Origin: Mesorhizobium sp. CA14
GTDB taxonomy: Bacteria; Pseudomonadota; Alphaproteobacteria; Rhizobiales; Rhizobiaceae
Assembly: GCF_020165195.1 (NCBI RefSeq)
Contig: NZ_JAIUHR010000001.1
Location: 124,001-188,000, forward strand
Length of the DNA stretch: 64,000 bases
Direction of reading: 5' to 3'
A program made the translations under genes and the position numbers. Under the pieces are notes generated by a model, which was not told the DNA's origin, searched no databases, and worked only from the letters and a program-made list of their open reading frames with translations. Shown piece after piece: positions 8,190 to 16,612 of the stretch; positions within the stretch are counted from its first letter, which is position 1; each line of letters begins with the position of its first letter.

Positions 8190-9224
8190 TTACTCTTTCG
8201 GCGGCTCGGCCGGAACCGGCGCCGTGCCAAGTCCGCTGACATTGCGCGCCCTGACGCGCGGCTTGAAGGCGCGGCCCGGCTCCGGCGCGCGACGCAGCAT
8301 CGGATGGATGACCGGCTCCTTGGCCTTGAAGGCATAGGATTTGATCAGCGCCAGATAGTTCGGATAGACATAGCCGTTGTTCATCCGCAGCCATTCTTCG
8401 CGCCGGTCGCGAAACAGCTTGGGCAATCTGTACCAGGCAACCGTCGGGCTCTTGTGATGCACGAAATGCAGGTTGTTGTTGAGGAACAGGAACGACAGCG
8501 GCGAGCGTTCGACGATGATGGTGCGCCCTTCCGGATGCTCGGACCACTGATGCTCGGCATAGGTGCGCACCGAAATCAACGACTGTCCGAGCCAGACCGG
8601 CACCAGCACATAGAGCCAGAGCGGGACGCCGAAGCCGAAGGTGACGATCGGCGCCACGACGGCAATGCCGATGGCATGCAGCAGCCAGGCCTTGCGGATC
8701 GCCTTGTCGCCGGCGGCGATCTGCTTGGCGTCGTCGATGAAGAAGCCGACCGACGACAGCCACGGTCCGAGGACGAGGCGGCCGACCATGGTGTTGTTGA
8801 TCCTGAGCAGGAACTTCATAGCCTGCGGCAGTTCCTCATGCCTCCAGAGCGCCTGGTAATAGCTCTCGGGATCGTCCAGCGGGTCGGTCAGCCGCTCGTC
8901 GGCATGGTGGCGCAGGTGGATGGTCTTGAAACGCCGGAACGGCCAGACAAGCCCGATCGGCAGGAAGACAAAAGCTTCGTTGATCCTGGCGCTGCGGGTC
9001 GGATGGCCATGCAGCACCTCATGCATCAGCGAGGATTGGAGCGCCAGGATCAGCGCCAGCGCGATCAACGCGATCAAGGGGTAGGATGGCCAGAGCCACA
9101 AGCCGATTGCGAACCATGCGCCGTAGCAGAAGAGTGCCAGGAATACCGTCGGCCATTCGATTGCCGGTGCACTGCTGCGTCTCTTGCTGATGCCGGTATT
9201 CATGCTTGCCATGCTATCGACCAC
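8190..9224 (-). CDS. Membrane fatty acid desaturase family protein
   Basis: The 344-residue protein has four to five hydrophobic helices and the three histidine boxes of membrane di-iron desaturases/hydroxylases: HEVLH (68-72), HLRHH (103-107) and HFVHH (~250), plus an HQWSEH motif. It would insert a double bond or hydroxyl in a membrane lipid or carotenoid-type substrate; the specificity is unknown. It is divergent from the XRE regulator gene at 9441, with a shared 216-bp upstream region, which suggests control by that regulator. A start at the second or third Met (9212 or 9203) is possible. Confidence 0.8.
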   Translation of the reverse strand: MVDSMASMNTGISKRRSSAPAIEWPTVFLALFCYGAWFAIGLWLWPSYPLIALIALALILALQSSLMHEVLHGHPTRSARINEAFVFLPIGLVWPFRRFKTIHLRHHADERLTDPLDDPESYYQALWRHEELPQAMKFLLRINNTMVGRLVLGPWLSSVGFFIDDAKQIAAGDKAIRKAWLLHAIGIAVVAPIVTFGFGVPLWLYVLVPVWLGQSLISVRTYAEHQWSEHPEGRTIIVERSPLSFLFLNNNLHFVHHKSPTVAWYRLPKLFRDRREEWLRMNNGYVYPNYLALIKSYAFKAKEPVIHPMLRRAPEPGRAFKPRVRARNVSGLGTAPVPAEPPKE

Positions 9225-9340
9225 TGCCCTCCAGTCGCCGGAACCAATCCGATTCCTGACAACATTGTGTCAGGAGCCTGCCGTTACATCAACGCGACAA
9301 AGCCCACAAACTGTTGCGAATGCGCATTTTCAGCCGCATA

Positions 9341-9358
9341 TGTTATACATTGTAAACA
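9341..9358. promoter_or_regulatory. Imperfect palindrome in the desaturase/XRE divergent region
   Basis: TGTTATACATTGTAAACA has weak dyad symmetry (TGTT...AACA) in an AT-rich patch about 80 bases before the XRE start codon. It is a candidate operator for the neighbouring regulator, supported by position only. Confidence 0.3.
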
Positions 9359-9440
9359 AACTTGGGGATTCATTTCCGCCTGAGCCACGTTCAGACCGGC
9401 TCCGACGCAAATTTATCCTCTCCGAAGCAGGAGCAGCGTT

Positions 9441-10298
9441 ATGGACAAGCGCGATCTTTCGACCCTGTTCAGGGAGCGGCTGAAATTGCTCTTGACACGT
9501 TCCGATTTGAACCAGTCGGCTTTCGCGACGGCTGTCGGCATCGACCGCTCGGCGTTGTCGCAACTGCTTTCCGGCGCCTCGACCCGCCTGCCGCGCGCCG
9601 AGACGCTTCTCAATATCGCGGCCGAGTTCAAGGTGTCGCTCGACTGGCTGCTGGGCCTCTCCCACGACGAGGGCGTCACCGGCGAAATCAGAGAGAGCCT
9701 CGAGATCGAGGAGGCGCCGGACGGCTTCGACCGCACCTTGCTCGCCAAGTGGCATGCCGAGGCGGCAGGCACCAAAATCCGCTACGTGCCGGCGGGCATC
9801 CCTGACCTTCTGCGCACCGAGGCGCTGGTCGAATACGAAGCCGGCATCACCAACAAGAGCCGCGAGGCGCAGGCCGGCGAAACGCAATACCGCATCGACT
9901 ATACAAGGCGGCCGGAGACCGACATGGAGGTCTGCATGCCGCGTCACACGCTGGAGATTTTCGCGCGCGGCCTGGGCGTCTGGGACCGTTTCCCGGAAGC
10001 TGAAAGGCGTAAGCAATTGCTGCACATGTCAGCCTTGCTCGACGACCTTTACCCGACTTTCCGGCTGTTCCTTTATGATGGCCGCATGCGTTATTCGATC
10101 CCCTACACCATCTTCGGCCCCTACCGCGCTGCGATCTATGTCGGCGACATGTATCTGGTGTTGAACGCCACCCAGCCGATCCGCACGCTCACCAGCCATT
10201 TCGACAATCTGATCCGCGCCGCCGACATCAATGCGCATGAGGCGGCAAGCTTCGCGCAAAAGCTGGCCGCAATGTCCTTCCCGTCAGGCTCTGTCTGA
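9441..10298 (+). CDS. XRE-family transcriptional regulator with C-terminal sensor-like domain
   Basis: The N-terminal ~70 residues form a Cro/cI-type helix-turn-helix (NQSAFATAVGIDRSALSQLLSG, then LPRAETLLNIAAEFKVSLDWLLG). Residues ~90-285 are an uncharacterised domain without recognisable catalytic motifs, likely ligand-sensing or dimerising. An AGGAG Shine-Dalgarno precedes ATG 9441. The gene is divergent from the fatty acid desaturase, so it may control membrane-lipid desaturation; this is an inference from arrangement alone. Confidence 0.8.
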   Translation: MDKRDLSTLFRERLKLLLTRSDLNQSAFATAVGIDRSALSQLLSGASTRLPRAETLLNIAAEFKVSLDWLLGLSHDEGVTGEIRESLEIEEAPDGFDRTLLAKWHAEAAGTKIRYVPAGIPDLLRTEALVEYEAGITNKSREAQAGETQYRIDYTRRPETDMEVCMPRHTLEIFARGLGVWDRFPEAERRKQLLHMSALLDDLYPTFRLFLYDGRMRYSIPYTIFGPYRAAIYVGDMYLVLNATQPIRTLTSHFDNLIRAADINAHEAASFAQKLAAMSFPSGSV

Positions 10299-10418
10299 TC
10301 ACCTGCATCGATATCATGCTCTCGGCCCATCCGGCCGACATTCATCCTTTCAAGGGCCAGCGAGGTCGAGATCACGCCGGCGGTGTGAGGCCCTTCTCGA
10401 CCGCAAGCTCGTTGACTA

Positions 10419-10440
10419 GACATAAAGACTTCTTTATATC
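10419..10440. promoter_or_regulatory. SahR-type operator candidate (22-bp palindrome) before the homocysteine methyltransferase gene
   Basis: Half-sites GACATAAAGA and TCTTTATATC flank a CT centre: a 22-bp inverted repeat with one mismatch, ending 28 bases before the ATG. The same palindrome, perfect, lies before the MeTHF:corrinoid methyltransferase gene (24900-24921). The ATAAAGA-nn-TCTTTAT core resembles, from memory, the site described for SahR, the S-adenosylhomocysteine-responsive ArsR-type regulator of the methionine cycle. The regulator gene is not in this window. Confidence 0.65.
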
Positions 10441-10467
10441 GTTATTTGAATTCCAAACACGAAAGCT

Positions 10468-11496
10468 ATGGCCATGACCGCGACCAATCCAATCCACGCA
10501 TTGCTGGCCGAAAAGGGCGTGCTTCTGGCCGACGGCGCCACCGGCACCAATCTGTTCGCGATGGGCCTGCCGGCCGGCGAAGCGCCCGAGCTGCTCAACG
10601 AGACGGCGCCCGAGACCATTGCCAGCCTGCATCAGAATTTCGTCGATGCCGGCGCCGATATCATTCTCACCAACTCCTTCGGCGGTACCCGCCACCGGCT
10701 CAAGCTGCATCACGCGCAGGACCGCGTGCACGAGTTGAACAAGCGCGCCGCTGAAATCGCCCGCTCGGTCGCCGACAAGGCCGGCCGCAAGGTGATCGTC
10801 GCCGGCTCCGTCGGCCCGACAGGCGAGCTGCTGGTGCCGCTCGGCGCCCTGACCTATGACGACGCCGTCGATGCCTTTGCCGAGCAGATCGAGGGCTTGA
10901 AAGCGGGCGGCGCCGAAGTCGCCTGGATCGAGACCATGTCGGCGCCCGACGAGATCCGCGCCGCGGCCGAGGCCGCCATCCGCGTCGGTCTGCCCTACAC
11001 CTATACCGGATCCTTCGACACCGCCGGCCGCACCATGATGGGGCTGTTGCCGAAGGACATCCACGCCGTCGCCGACGGACTGTCGCAGGCCCCGCTCGGC
11101 GTCGGCGCCAATTGCGGCGTCGGCGCTTCCGATATCCTCGCCTCGCTGCTCGACATGACCGAGGCGAAGCCGGAGGCGACGGTAATCGTCAAGGGCAATT
11201 GCGGCATTCCGGAATTCCGCGGCAGCGAGATCCACTATTCCGGCACGCCCGAGCTGATGTCCGATTATGTGCGGCTGGCGGTCGATGCCGGCGCGAAGAT
11301 CGTCGGCGGCTGCTGCGGCACGTCGTTTGCCCACCTTGCCGCCATGCGCAAAGCGCTCGACGCCCACACCAAGGCTGAGCGCCCGACCGTCGAGACGATC
11401 GTCGAGCGCATCGGCCCGATGCGCAACAAGATGGCTACGGCAAACATTGCCGAAACCAGCGAAGGCCGCCGCGAACGCAGGCGCAGCCGCGCCTGA
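10468..11496 (+). CDS. Homocysteine S-methyltransferase (betaine-homocysteine or split-MetH type)
   Basis: This 342-residue single-domain enzyme of the PF02574 barrel family starts LLADGATGTNLF and carries the zinc-thiolate ligands C216 (GANCGVG) and C282-C283 (GGCCGT). It activates homocysteine and accepts a methyl group to give methionine. Alphaproteobacterial members of this length are often named betaine-homocysteine methyltransferase. However, the palindromic operator it shares with the MeTHF:corrinoid methyltransferase gene, and the free corrinoid protein and RACo nearby, also fit the homocysteine module of a methionine synthase split into separate proteins. A second in-frame ATG two codons on is possible. 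The tail (RREERRRSRA-like) is basic and probably disordered. Confidence 0.85.
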   Translation: MAMTATNPIHALLAEKGVLLADGATGTNLFAMGLPAGEAPELLNETAPETIASLHQNFVDAGADIILTNSFGGTRHRLKLHHAQDRVHELNKRAAEIARSVADKAGRKVIVAGSVGPTGELLVPLGALTYDDAVDAFAEQIEGLKAGGAEVAWIETMSAPDEIRAAAEAAIRVGLPYTYTGSFDTAGRTMMGLLPKDIHAVADGLSQAPLGVGANCGVGASDILASLLDMTEAKPEATVIVKGNCGIPEFRGSEIHYSGTPELMSDYVRLAVDAGAKIVGGCCGTSFAHLAAMRKALDAHTKAERPTVETIVERIGPMRNKMATANIAETSEGRRERRRSRA

Positions 11497-11505
11497 GAGG
11501 CCTGC

Positions 11506-11784
11506 TTATTTGCTGTTTTCGGCGTAGCGCGACAGCGCCGTATTGAAATCGACTCCGTTCTGGTCGTCGGAGTTCATCGTCGCCAATGCGCCCGATGCGC
11601 CTGGATCGCTGATCTGCTCCAGCATCACGCGAAACCGGTCGTTGTTGAGCGCCGATAGCGCGGTGTTGCGGGCCGCGTCGACATCGCTGCGGATACGGGT
11701 CGATTCCGCCGAAGTCGTGGATGATCCCCGCGCCGGCGCACTGGCCGCCGTCGCGTCCGCGTTCCCGATTGTCGTGATATGCAC
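11506..11784 (-). CDS. Small hypothetical protein
   Basis: The 92-residue frame ends 9 bases from the convergent homocysteine methyltransferase gene. The first ~30 residues are Ala/Ser/Thr-rich and probably disordered; the rest (ARNTALSALNNDRFRVMLEQISD..) looks helical and soluble. There is no signal peptide, membrane segment or family I recognise. The opposite-strand frame of similar length shows no protein-like pattern, so I favour this strand. Confidence 0.5.
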   Translation of the reverse strand: MHITTIGNADATAASAPARGSSTTSAESTRIRSDVDAARNTALSALNNDRFRVMLEQISDPGASGALATMNSDDQNGVDFNTALSRYAENSK

Positions 11785-11926
11785 TGCTGATCCCTCAAAT
11801 CTCTATCGGCATTGACTAACAGAAGCTCGGTTGCGGCGAGGTTCCGGAAGAGCCGCGTAATTTAATGATCGCAAAAAGGGCTGGCAGGATTTGTCCCGCC
11901 GGCTTTTCATTGGAGTTCCCTACGCT

Positions 11927-14122
11927 CTACTTGTTGCCGTCCAGCGATGAGGCCAGGCGCACCAGCGACAGGAACTCCGCCCTGTAACCGAACGGATCGG
12001 CGCCGCGCGCGGCGTTGGCGATCTCCGCGATCCGGTCATAGCCGAAATTCGCCGTCTGATCCTCGTCGCGCAGCTTCTGGCCGAAAGCCGCGACCGCGAT
12101 CGAGAAGCGCTGGTCGGCGCCGGCCGCGTCAAAGGACTTGACCTCGTTGGCGGCGGTCACCGGCGTGGTGATCAGCTTCGACACATTCTCGTTCGGCAGC
12201 TTGTAGCGGATCTTGACGAAGGCATACTCGTCGCCATTGGCGACGCCGCCATTGTCGACCTTGGCTTGGCCGTAGCGCAGCGGATCGACCTGCTCGCCGC
12301 CGCTCCCCTTCGGCGTGATCTCATAGACCGCCGTCACCGAATGACCGGAGCCGATATCGCCGGCATCGACGCGGTCATTGTTGAAATCCTCGCGCTTCAG
12401 GGCGCGGGTCTCATAACCGACAAGACGGTATTCCGAGACCTTGGCCGGGTTGAACTCGACCTGGATCTTAACGTCCTTGGCGATGGTGAACAGCGTCGAG
12501 GAGGCATCCTCGACCAGCACCTTCTCGGCTTCCGCGAGCGTATCGATATAAGCCGCGGTGCCGTTGCCGTTCTGGGCGATGGCCTGCATCATCTGGTCGT
12601 TGAGATTGCCGCGCCCGAAGCCGAACACCGACAGGAACACGCCTGTCTTGCGCTCCTTCTCGATCAGCCGCTTGAGGTCGTCGTCATCGGTCTGACCGAC
12701 ATTGAAGTCACCGTCGGTGGCAAGCATCACCCGGTTGACGCCATCCTTGACGAAGGATTGCTGCGCAAGCTTATACGCTTCGCGGATGCCTTCCTCGCCG
12801 GCCGTCGAGCCGCCGGGCGACAGATTGTCGATGGCCGCAAGGATCTTCTGCTTTTCCGCCGCCTTTGTCGGCATCAGCACCGTGCCGGCATTGCCGGCAT
12901 AGGTGACGATCGAGACGGTGTCGTCGGGCTTCAGCTTGCTCACCAGCAGGCGGAAGGCGGATTTGAGCAGCGGCAGCTTGTCCGGCTCGTCCATCGAACC
13001 CGAGACGTCGATCAGGAAGACCAGATTGGCCTTGGGCTGCTCGGCCGGCTTGACGTCGAAACCCTTGATCGCGACATGCATCAGCTTGGTGTGCTCGTTC
13101 CACGGCGTCGGCATGACGGTTATGGTCGAGTTGAACGGCGTTGCGGCTGAATCCGGTCCCTTCCAGTCATAGGGGAAGTAGTTGATCATCTCCTCGACAC
13201 GGACAGTGTCCGGGTCGGGCAGACTGCCTTCCTTCAGCGCGCGCCGCACGAAGGAATAGGAGGCTGTGTCGACGTCGATCGAGAAGGTCGAGACCGGATC
13301 CTGCGCCGTTTCGTGCACCGGATTGGTCTTGAAGGTTTCGACGCGATCGCGGTTTTCCTCCTGCGGCTGCATCTGGTCGGCCGGCATGGGCGCGGGCTGC
13401 ACCATGAGCTTGGAATCGGCGAGGGCGGGCGGAGACGCCGGAACGGCGGCCGCGCCGCCTGCCGGTGCCTTGTCGGCCCGCTCCAACTCGTCGGCGCTCC
13501 GTTTGGGGGAATAGCCCGCAATTACCCCGACCCCGTCCTTGCCGCCGGCCGCGAGCTGGCCATTCTCTGCTGGCGCCGGTTGCAGGGCAGGCTCGGCTTC
13601 GGGCGCCACCTCCTGCTTGAGCAGGCTGTCGACCTCTGCTGCCGGCTTCGGGGCTGCGGGCGCCATCTGCGAATTGGCGCGCGTCTCGGTGTCCGTGTCG
13701 GTCTTCTTCGCCTTCGCTGGTGCAGCCGCCAGCGGCTCGCCGATCGCGGGCTGTTCCGGCACAAGCGTCTGCGCCGCCGGCTTGTCGGCCAAGGTCTCGG
13801 TGACCGTGCCGTTGCCGCCGATGACCGGCGGCTGTTCCTTCAGCATCTCGAAAGCGGCATAGCCGGCGATAGGCAGCGCGACCAGCGCGGTGATGGCCGG
13901 CGTGGCAATGAGTTTCCGTTGCATGATGTCTCTCCAGAGCATTCTTGCTCGCTCCGTGAGACGAAGGCCTGTTGCCGTTCCTTGGGCGGCGGCCGAGATT
14001 TTTTCGTCCAAGTCGAAGGCCTGCATTGCGGCGGCCAGCGCGCGCGTCTTCGCCTCGCCATCGGGCGCCGGTATCGCGAGATCGCGCAGCCTTTCGAGTT
14101 CGTTGTCGTCGACCATGGTCAC
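11927..14122 (-). CDS. YfbK-type von Willebrand factor A protein with N-terminal membrane anchor
   Basis: The 731-residue protein has a short cytoplasmic N-terminus (~70 residues), one membrane helix (LIATPAITALVALPIAGYAAF), a Pro/Ala-rich linker of ~200 residues, a YfbK-type N-terminal block (FSIDVDTASYSFVRR..VRVEEMINYFPYDW), a vWA domain with a complete MIDAS motif (DVSGSMD) and a C-terminal YfbK/DUF3520-like domain. The start overlaps the stop of the ECF sigma gene by 4 bp, so the two are translationally coupled. The N-terminal cytoplasmic segment may act as an anti-sigma region, which is an inference from the coupling. The large outer part probably binds metal and a protein ligand. Confidence 0.8.
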   Translation of the reverse strand: MTMVDDNELERLRDLAIPAPDGEAKTRALAAAMQAFDLDEKISAAAQGTATGLRLTERARMLWRDIMQRKLIATPAITALVALPIAGYAAFEMLKEQPPVIGGNGTVTETLADKPAAQTLVPEQPAIGEPLAAAPAKAKKTDTDTETRANSQMAPAAPKPAAEVDSLLKQEVAPEAEPALQPAPAENGQLAAGGKDGVGVIAGYSPKRSADELERADKAPAGGAAAVPASPPALADSKLMVQPAPMPADQMQPQEENRDRVETFKTNPVHETAQDPVSTFSIDVDTASYSFVRRALKEGSLPDPDTVRVEEMINYFPYDWKGPDSAATPFNSTITVMPTPWNEHTKLMHVAIKGFDVKPAEQPKANLVFLIDVSGSMDEPDKLPLLKSAFRLLVSKLKPDDTVSIVTYAGNAGTVLMPTKAAEKQKILAAIDNLSPGGSTAGEEGIREAYKLAQQSFVKDGVNRVMLATDGDFNVGQTDDDDLKRLIEKERKTGVFLSVFGFGRGNLNDQMMQAIAQNGNGTAAYIDTLAEAEKVLVEDASSTLFTIAKDVKIQVEFNPAKVSEYRLVGYETRALKREDFNNDRVDAGDIGSGHSVTAVYEITPKGSGGEQVDPLRYGQAKVDNGGVANGDEYAFVKIRYKLPNENVSKLITTPVTAANEVKSFDAAGADQRFSIAVAAFGQKLRDEDQTANFGYDRIAEIANAARGADPFGYRAEFLSLVRLASSLDGNK

Positions 14123-14682
14123 ACTTCCCCGGCTGAACGCATAAGCAGCTTCAGCCGTTTCTTCGCTTCATGGATGTGCCAGGAAACCGTCGTCTCCGAG
14201 ATGGCCATCACCTCCGCCGCCGCGGCGTGGTTGAGACCTTCGCCATAGACCAGCAGCACCGCGTCACGCTGCTTGTCGGGCAGCATCCGCACCGCCGCCC
14301 ACAGCGCCTCGGCCGGATCGTCGCTCTGCGCCGACGCTTCGCCTGCGATCAGCGCATAGGCTCCATAGGCATCGGTCTTGGCGATATCGCGGGCGCGCTT
14401 GCGCATCATGTCGCGGGCCGCATTCAGCGTCATGGCATAGAGCCATGTCGTAAAGGCGCCGTTGCCCTGATAGTCGCGGATTGCGCGGCCGAGCCGCACG
14501 CAGACATCCTGGGCTATGTCCTCGGCGTCGGCCTTGCGGCCGCACCAGCGATAGGCGGCGCGATAGACGAAGCCATAGTGCCTTTCGAGCAGTTTGCCGA
14601 AAGCCCCCTTGTCTCCGCCCCTCGCCCGCCCGATCAATTCGGCATCGGAGGCTTCGCTGTCGTCCAGCATCATCGCCGTCAT
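14119..14682 (-). CDS. ECF-family RNA polymerase sigma factor
   Basis: The 187-residue protein has sigma region 2 (LLERHYGFVYRAAYRWCGRKADAEDIAQDVCVRLGR, ~32-67) and region 4 (LPDKQRDAVLLVYGEGLNHAAAAEVMAISETTVSWHIHEAKKRL, ~133-176), and no region 3, as in extracytoplasmic-function sigma factors. It is the first gene of a two-gene unit with the membrane-anchored vWA protein (ATGA overlap), which is therefore the likely partner or regulator. Target promoters are not evident. Confidence 0.9.
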   Translation of the reverse strand: MTAMMLDDSEASDAELIGRARGGDKGAFGKLLERHYGFVYRAAYRWCGRKADAEDIAQDVCVRLGRAIRDYQGNGAFTTWLYAMTLNAARDMMRKRARDIAKTDAYGAYALIAGEASAQSDDPAEALWAAVRMLPDKQRDAVLLVYGEGLNHAAAAEVMAISETTVSWHIHEAKKRLKLLMRSAGEV

Positions 14683-14994
14683 TTGCCTGTTGGACGAAGG
14701 CTAATGGCCAATCCTTGGGGCGATGGAAAGATTTTTTTGAGAAGGCAATTAGGTTCGATGGACGAGGTGTGTCGAGATTCGGGTCAGGCCGAGCCGGAGT
14801 CGAAGATGGGCGCGAAGCGACCAAACAAGGTGGTTTCCGAGAACCGGCCTTCGCCGGCCGTAGCCCTCATAGAGCGGAGACACTTATGAGGGCTTCGGCC
14901 GGCGAAGGCCGGAGCGGAGCGTACTTAAAGTACGTGAGCACCGGAAGCGCAGGAAGCCGCCATTTGTAGGCCGGCCTCGCCCGATCGGCACACC
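14683..14994. other. Gene-free stretch between ECF sigma gene and dienelactone hydrolase gene
   Basis: These 312 bases lie upstream of the sigma gene and downstream of the hydrolase gene. The first ~100 bases should hold the sigma-gene promoter; no clear -35/-10 pair was recognised. The rest is taken up by the long hairpin repeat listed at 14844-14933. No coding frame is credible here. Confidence 0.5.
14844..14933. repeat. Long hairpin intergenic repeat
   Basis: Two 28-base arms (14844-14871 and 14885-14912) pair with a single mismatch across a 13-base loop. The arms begin CCGGCCTTCGCCGGCC and end in CCCTCATA/TATGAGGG. It is followed by GTACTTAAAGTAC, a second short dyad. This looks like a mobile REP-type element rather than a terminator, because no T-tract follows. 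Confidence 0.75.
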
Positions 14995-15726
14995 TTATCC
15001 CAGCGTCTCTTTGAAGAACGTCGTCAGCCGCCTCCAATGCCTCTCGGCGCCGGCCTCGTCGTAGGCGCTGTGGTCCTTGACGCACCAGCCGTGGCCGACG
15101 CCGACATAGTTCTCGATGACGTGGTCGACCTCGGCCACCCTGAGCGCCTCCGCCAGCCGCGCAGACTGCTCGGGCGGGAAGCTGCGGTCGATGCCGGCAA
15201 CGCCGACATAGACGCGCGCCTTGATCGAGGCCGCCTTGCGGTGCGGGCTGTCGGGCGCGTCGCTGGCGAGATTGCCGCCATGAAAGCTCGCCGCGGCAAC
15301 GATCCGGTCCGGATAGCTCGCGGCCGCGTTCAGCGCCCGTGCGCCGCCCATGCAGTAGCCGACGACGCCAACAGGTCCGGCGATCCCCTCGGCGGCCAGG
15401 GCATCGAGGAAGGCGCTGCCGTCGCGGATGGTCATGCCCTGCGTCGTGCCGCCGCTCAGCGCCGACAGCGCGGCCTTGGTCTTTTCCTCGGCAAAGGCGG
15501 TTTTGGGATCGAACGGACCATACGGCGCATAGCGGTAGAAGAGATCGGGCACCAGCACGGCATAGCCATGCTCCGCCAGGCGCTCGGCCATCTGGTCGAG
15601 CGCCGGGCGCGGACCGAAAATATCCATGTAGAGGATGACGCCAGCCTTGGCCGGCGCCGCTGGACGAAACAGCAGTGCCTTCGCCGTGCCGTCCTGGGTC
15701 TTGATCTCGATGTCCTGCTTCGTCAT
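14995..15726 (-). CDS. Dienelactone hydrolase family protein
   Basis: The 243-residue alpha/beta hydrolase has the DLH signature GYCMGG, with nucleophile Cys125, an Asp in VAGIDRSFPPE (~180) and a His in GVGHGWCV (~213): the Cys-Asp-His triad of carboxymethylenebutenolidase-like enzymes. No signal peptide is seen. No aromatic-degradation genes are near, so the substrate is open; many such proteins are general esterases. The gene is monocistronic as far as can be seen. Confidence 0.8.
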   Translation of the reverse strand: MTKQDIEIKTQDGTAKALLFRPAAPAKAGVILYMDIFGPRPALDQMAERLAEHGYAVLVPDLFYRYAPYGPFDPKTAFAEEKTKAALSALSGGTTQGMTIRDGSAFLDALAAEGIAGPVGVVGYCMGGARALNAAASYPDRIVAAASFHGGNLASDAPDSPHRKAASIKARVYVGVAGIDRSFPPEQSARLAEALRVAEVDHVIENYVGVGHGWCVKDHSAYDEAGAERHWRRLTTFFKETLG

Positions 15727-15833
15727 TGCGCTCTCCGCCGGTTGCTGGCTAGGCGATAGATATCCGCACCGCCCGGCGGGGCAAGCGCAACCTCTCGATC
15801 GCGGTCAAGTTTCCGTGCGGTTCGGAAGAATGC

Positions 15834-16523
15834 CTACAGTCCGGCGAACGCAGCCATATGAAAAGCCTGGACATCGGCCGGATAGCGATACTTGGCGCCG
15901 TAAGGACAAGCGTTGCGGTCGAGGCAGCCGCCGGCGCGGCAGGGCGCACCATCCGTGCCACGCACATGCACCAGGCACGCCTGGTGCGCAAAGCCATCTG
16001 CCGAATAGGCGCCGACTGGACAGGATTTCAGGCAGGGCTTTGCGACACATGTGTCGCAAAGATGAAGCGCTTCGCGAGCTTCGGGAACGGAAATCTCGTC
16101 CTCGAACAGCAAGGCGGCGCGATAGGCATGCCAGAGCCCATAGGTCGGATGCATGAGGATGCCGAGCGGCGACGGTTTCAGCCCTTCCGCCCGCATCGCC
16201 CATTGCTGGAACGGCAGATAGGGCCGGTCTGAAGGCGATATGGCGCGGACGCCGAATTCTTGCGCCACCGCGCCGATCACCTCGCGCGACCAGCTGTCGA
16301 GTGGGTTGGCGATGTCCCTCGCCTGTCGTTCCCGCCAGCGCTGGAAATGCGGCCAGGGCGCCGCGCCGGCCTGCCCGATGAGCAGCATAGATTTGGCTGG
16401 AGCCTCGGAAAGTCCGGCCGGCGCCGTCTCATCGTCGCCGAAGCTGAAACCGCCGCGCAGGATCAGGCCGTTGGCCGCGAGCGCGGCCGCAATCTCCTCG
16501 ACCGTGCCGCGGGAAAAAGTCAT
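15834..16523 (-). CDS. QueG-like 4Fe-4S cluster protein next to MttB
   Basis: The 229-residue protein has an N-terminal domain (MLLIGQAGAAPWPHFQRW.., SPLGILMHPTYGLWHAYRAALLF) that recalls the family around epoxyqueuosine reductase. A ferredoxin-like half follows with CDTCVAKPCLKSCPVGA and a second Cys set (ACLVHVRG..PCRAGGCLDRNACPYG). These Cys clusters could bind one or two [4Fe-4S] centres. It lies 89 bp behind the mttB paralogue on the same strand, so it may supply low-potential electrons to the corrinoid system. The QueG relation and this role are inferences; its true substrate is unknown. Confidence 0.6.
   Translation of the reverse strand: MTFSRGTVEEIAAALAANGLILRGGFSFGDDETAPAGLSEAPAKSMLLIGQAGAAPWPHFQRWRERQARDIANPLDSWSREVIGAVAQEFGVRAISPSDRPYLPFQQWAMRAEGLKPSPLGILMHPTYGLWHAYRAALLFEDEISVPEAREALHLCDTCVAKPCLKSCPVGAYSADGFAHQACLVHVRGTDGAPCRAGGCLDRNACPYGAKYRYPADVQAFHMAAFAGL
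16038..16061. other. Perfect 24-bp palindrome inside the Fe-S protein gene
   Basis: CTTTGCGACACA followed by its exact reverse complement. It encodes part of the LCDTCVAK motif on the coding strand and reads the same on both strands. Its half-site TTTGCGACA also occurs in several upstream regions of this window (18301, 33225, 41710). It could be a coincidence of the Cys-rich coding sequence. Confidence 0.4.
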
Positions 16524-16612
16524 CCCTTCCGGTCCGGATCGGAGAACGCGCTCCGCCAGACTTCCTTGTGAATGATGTTGGCGACTTTAGCCCCGCCTGA
16601 CTCGGGCTCCTT

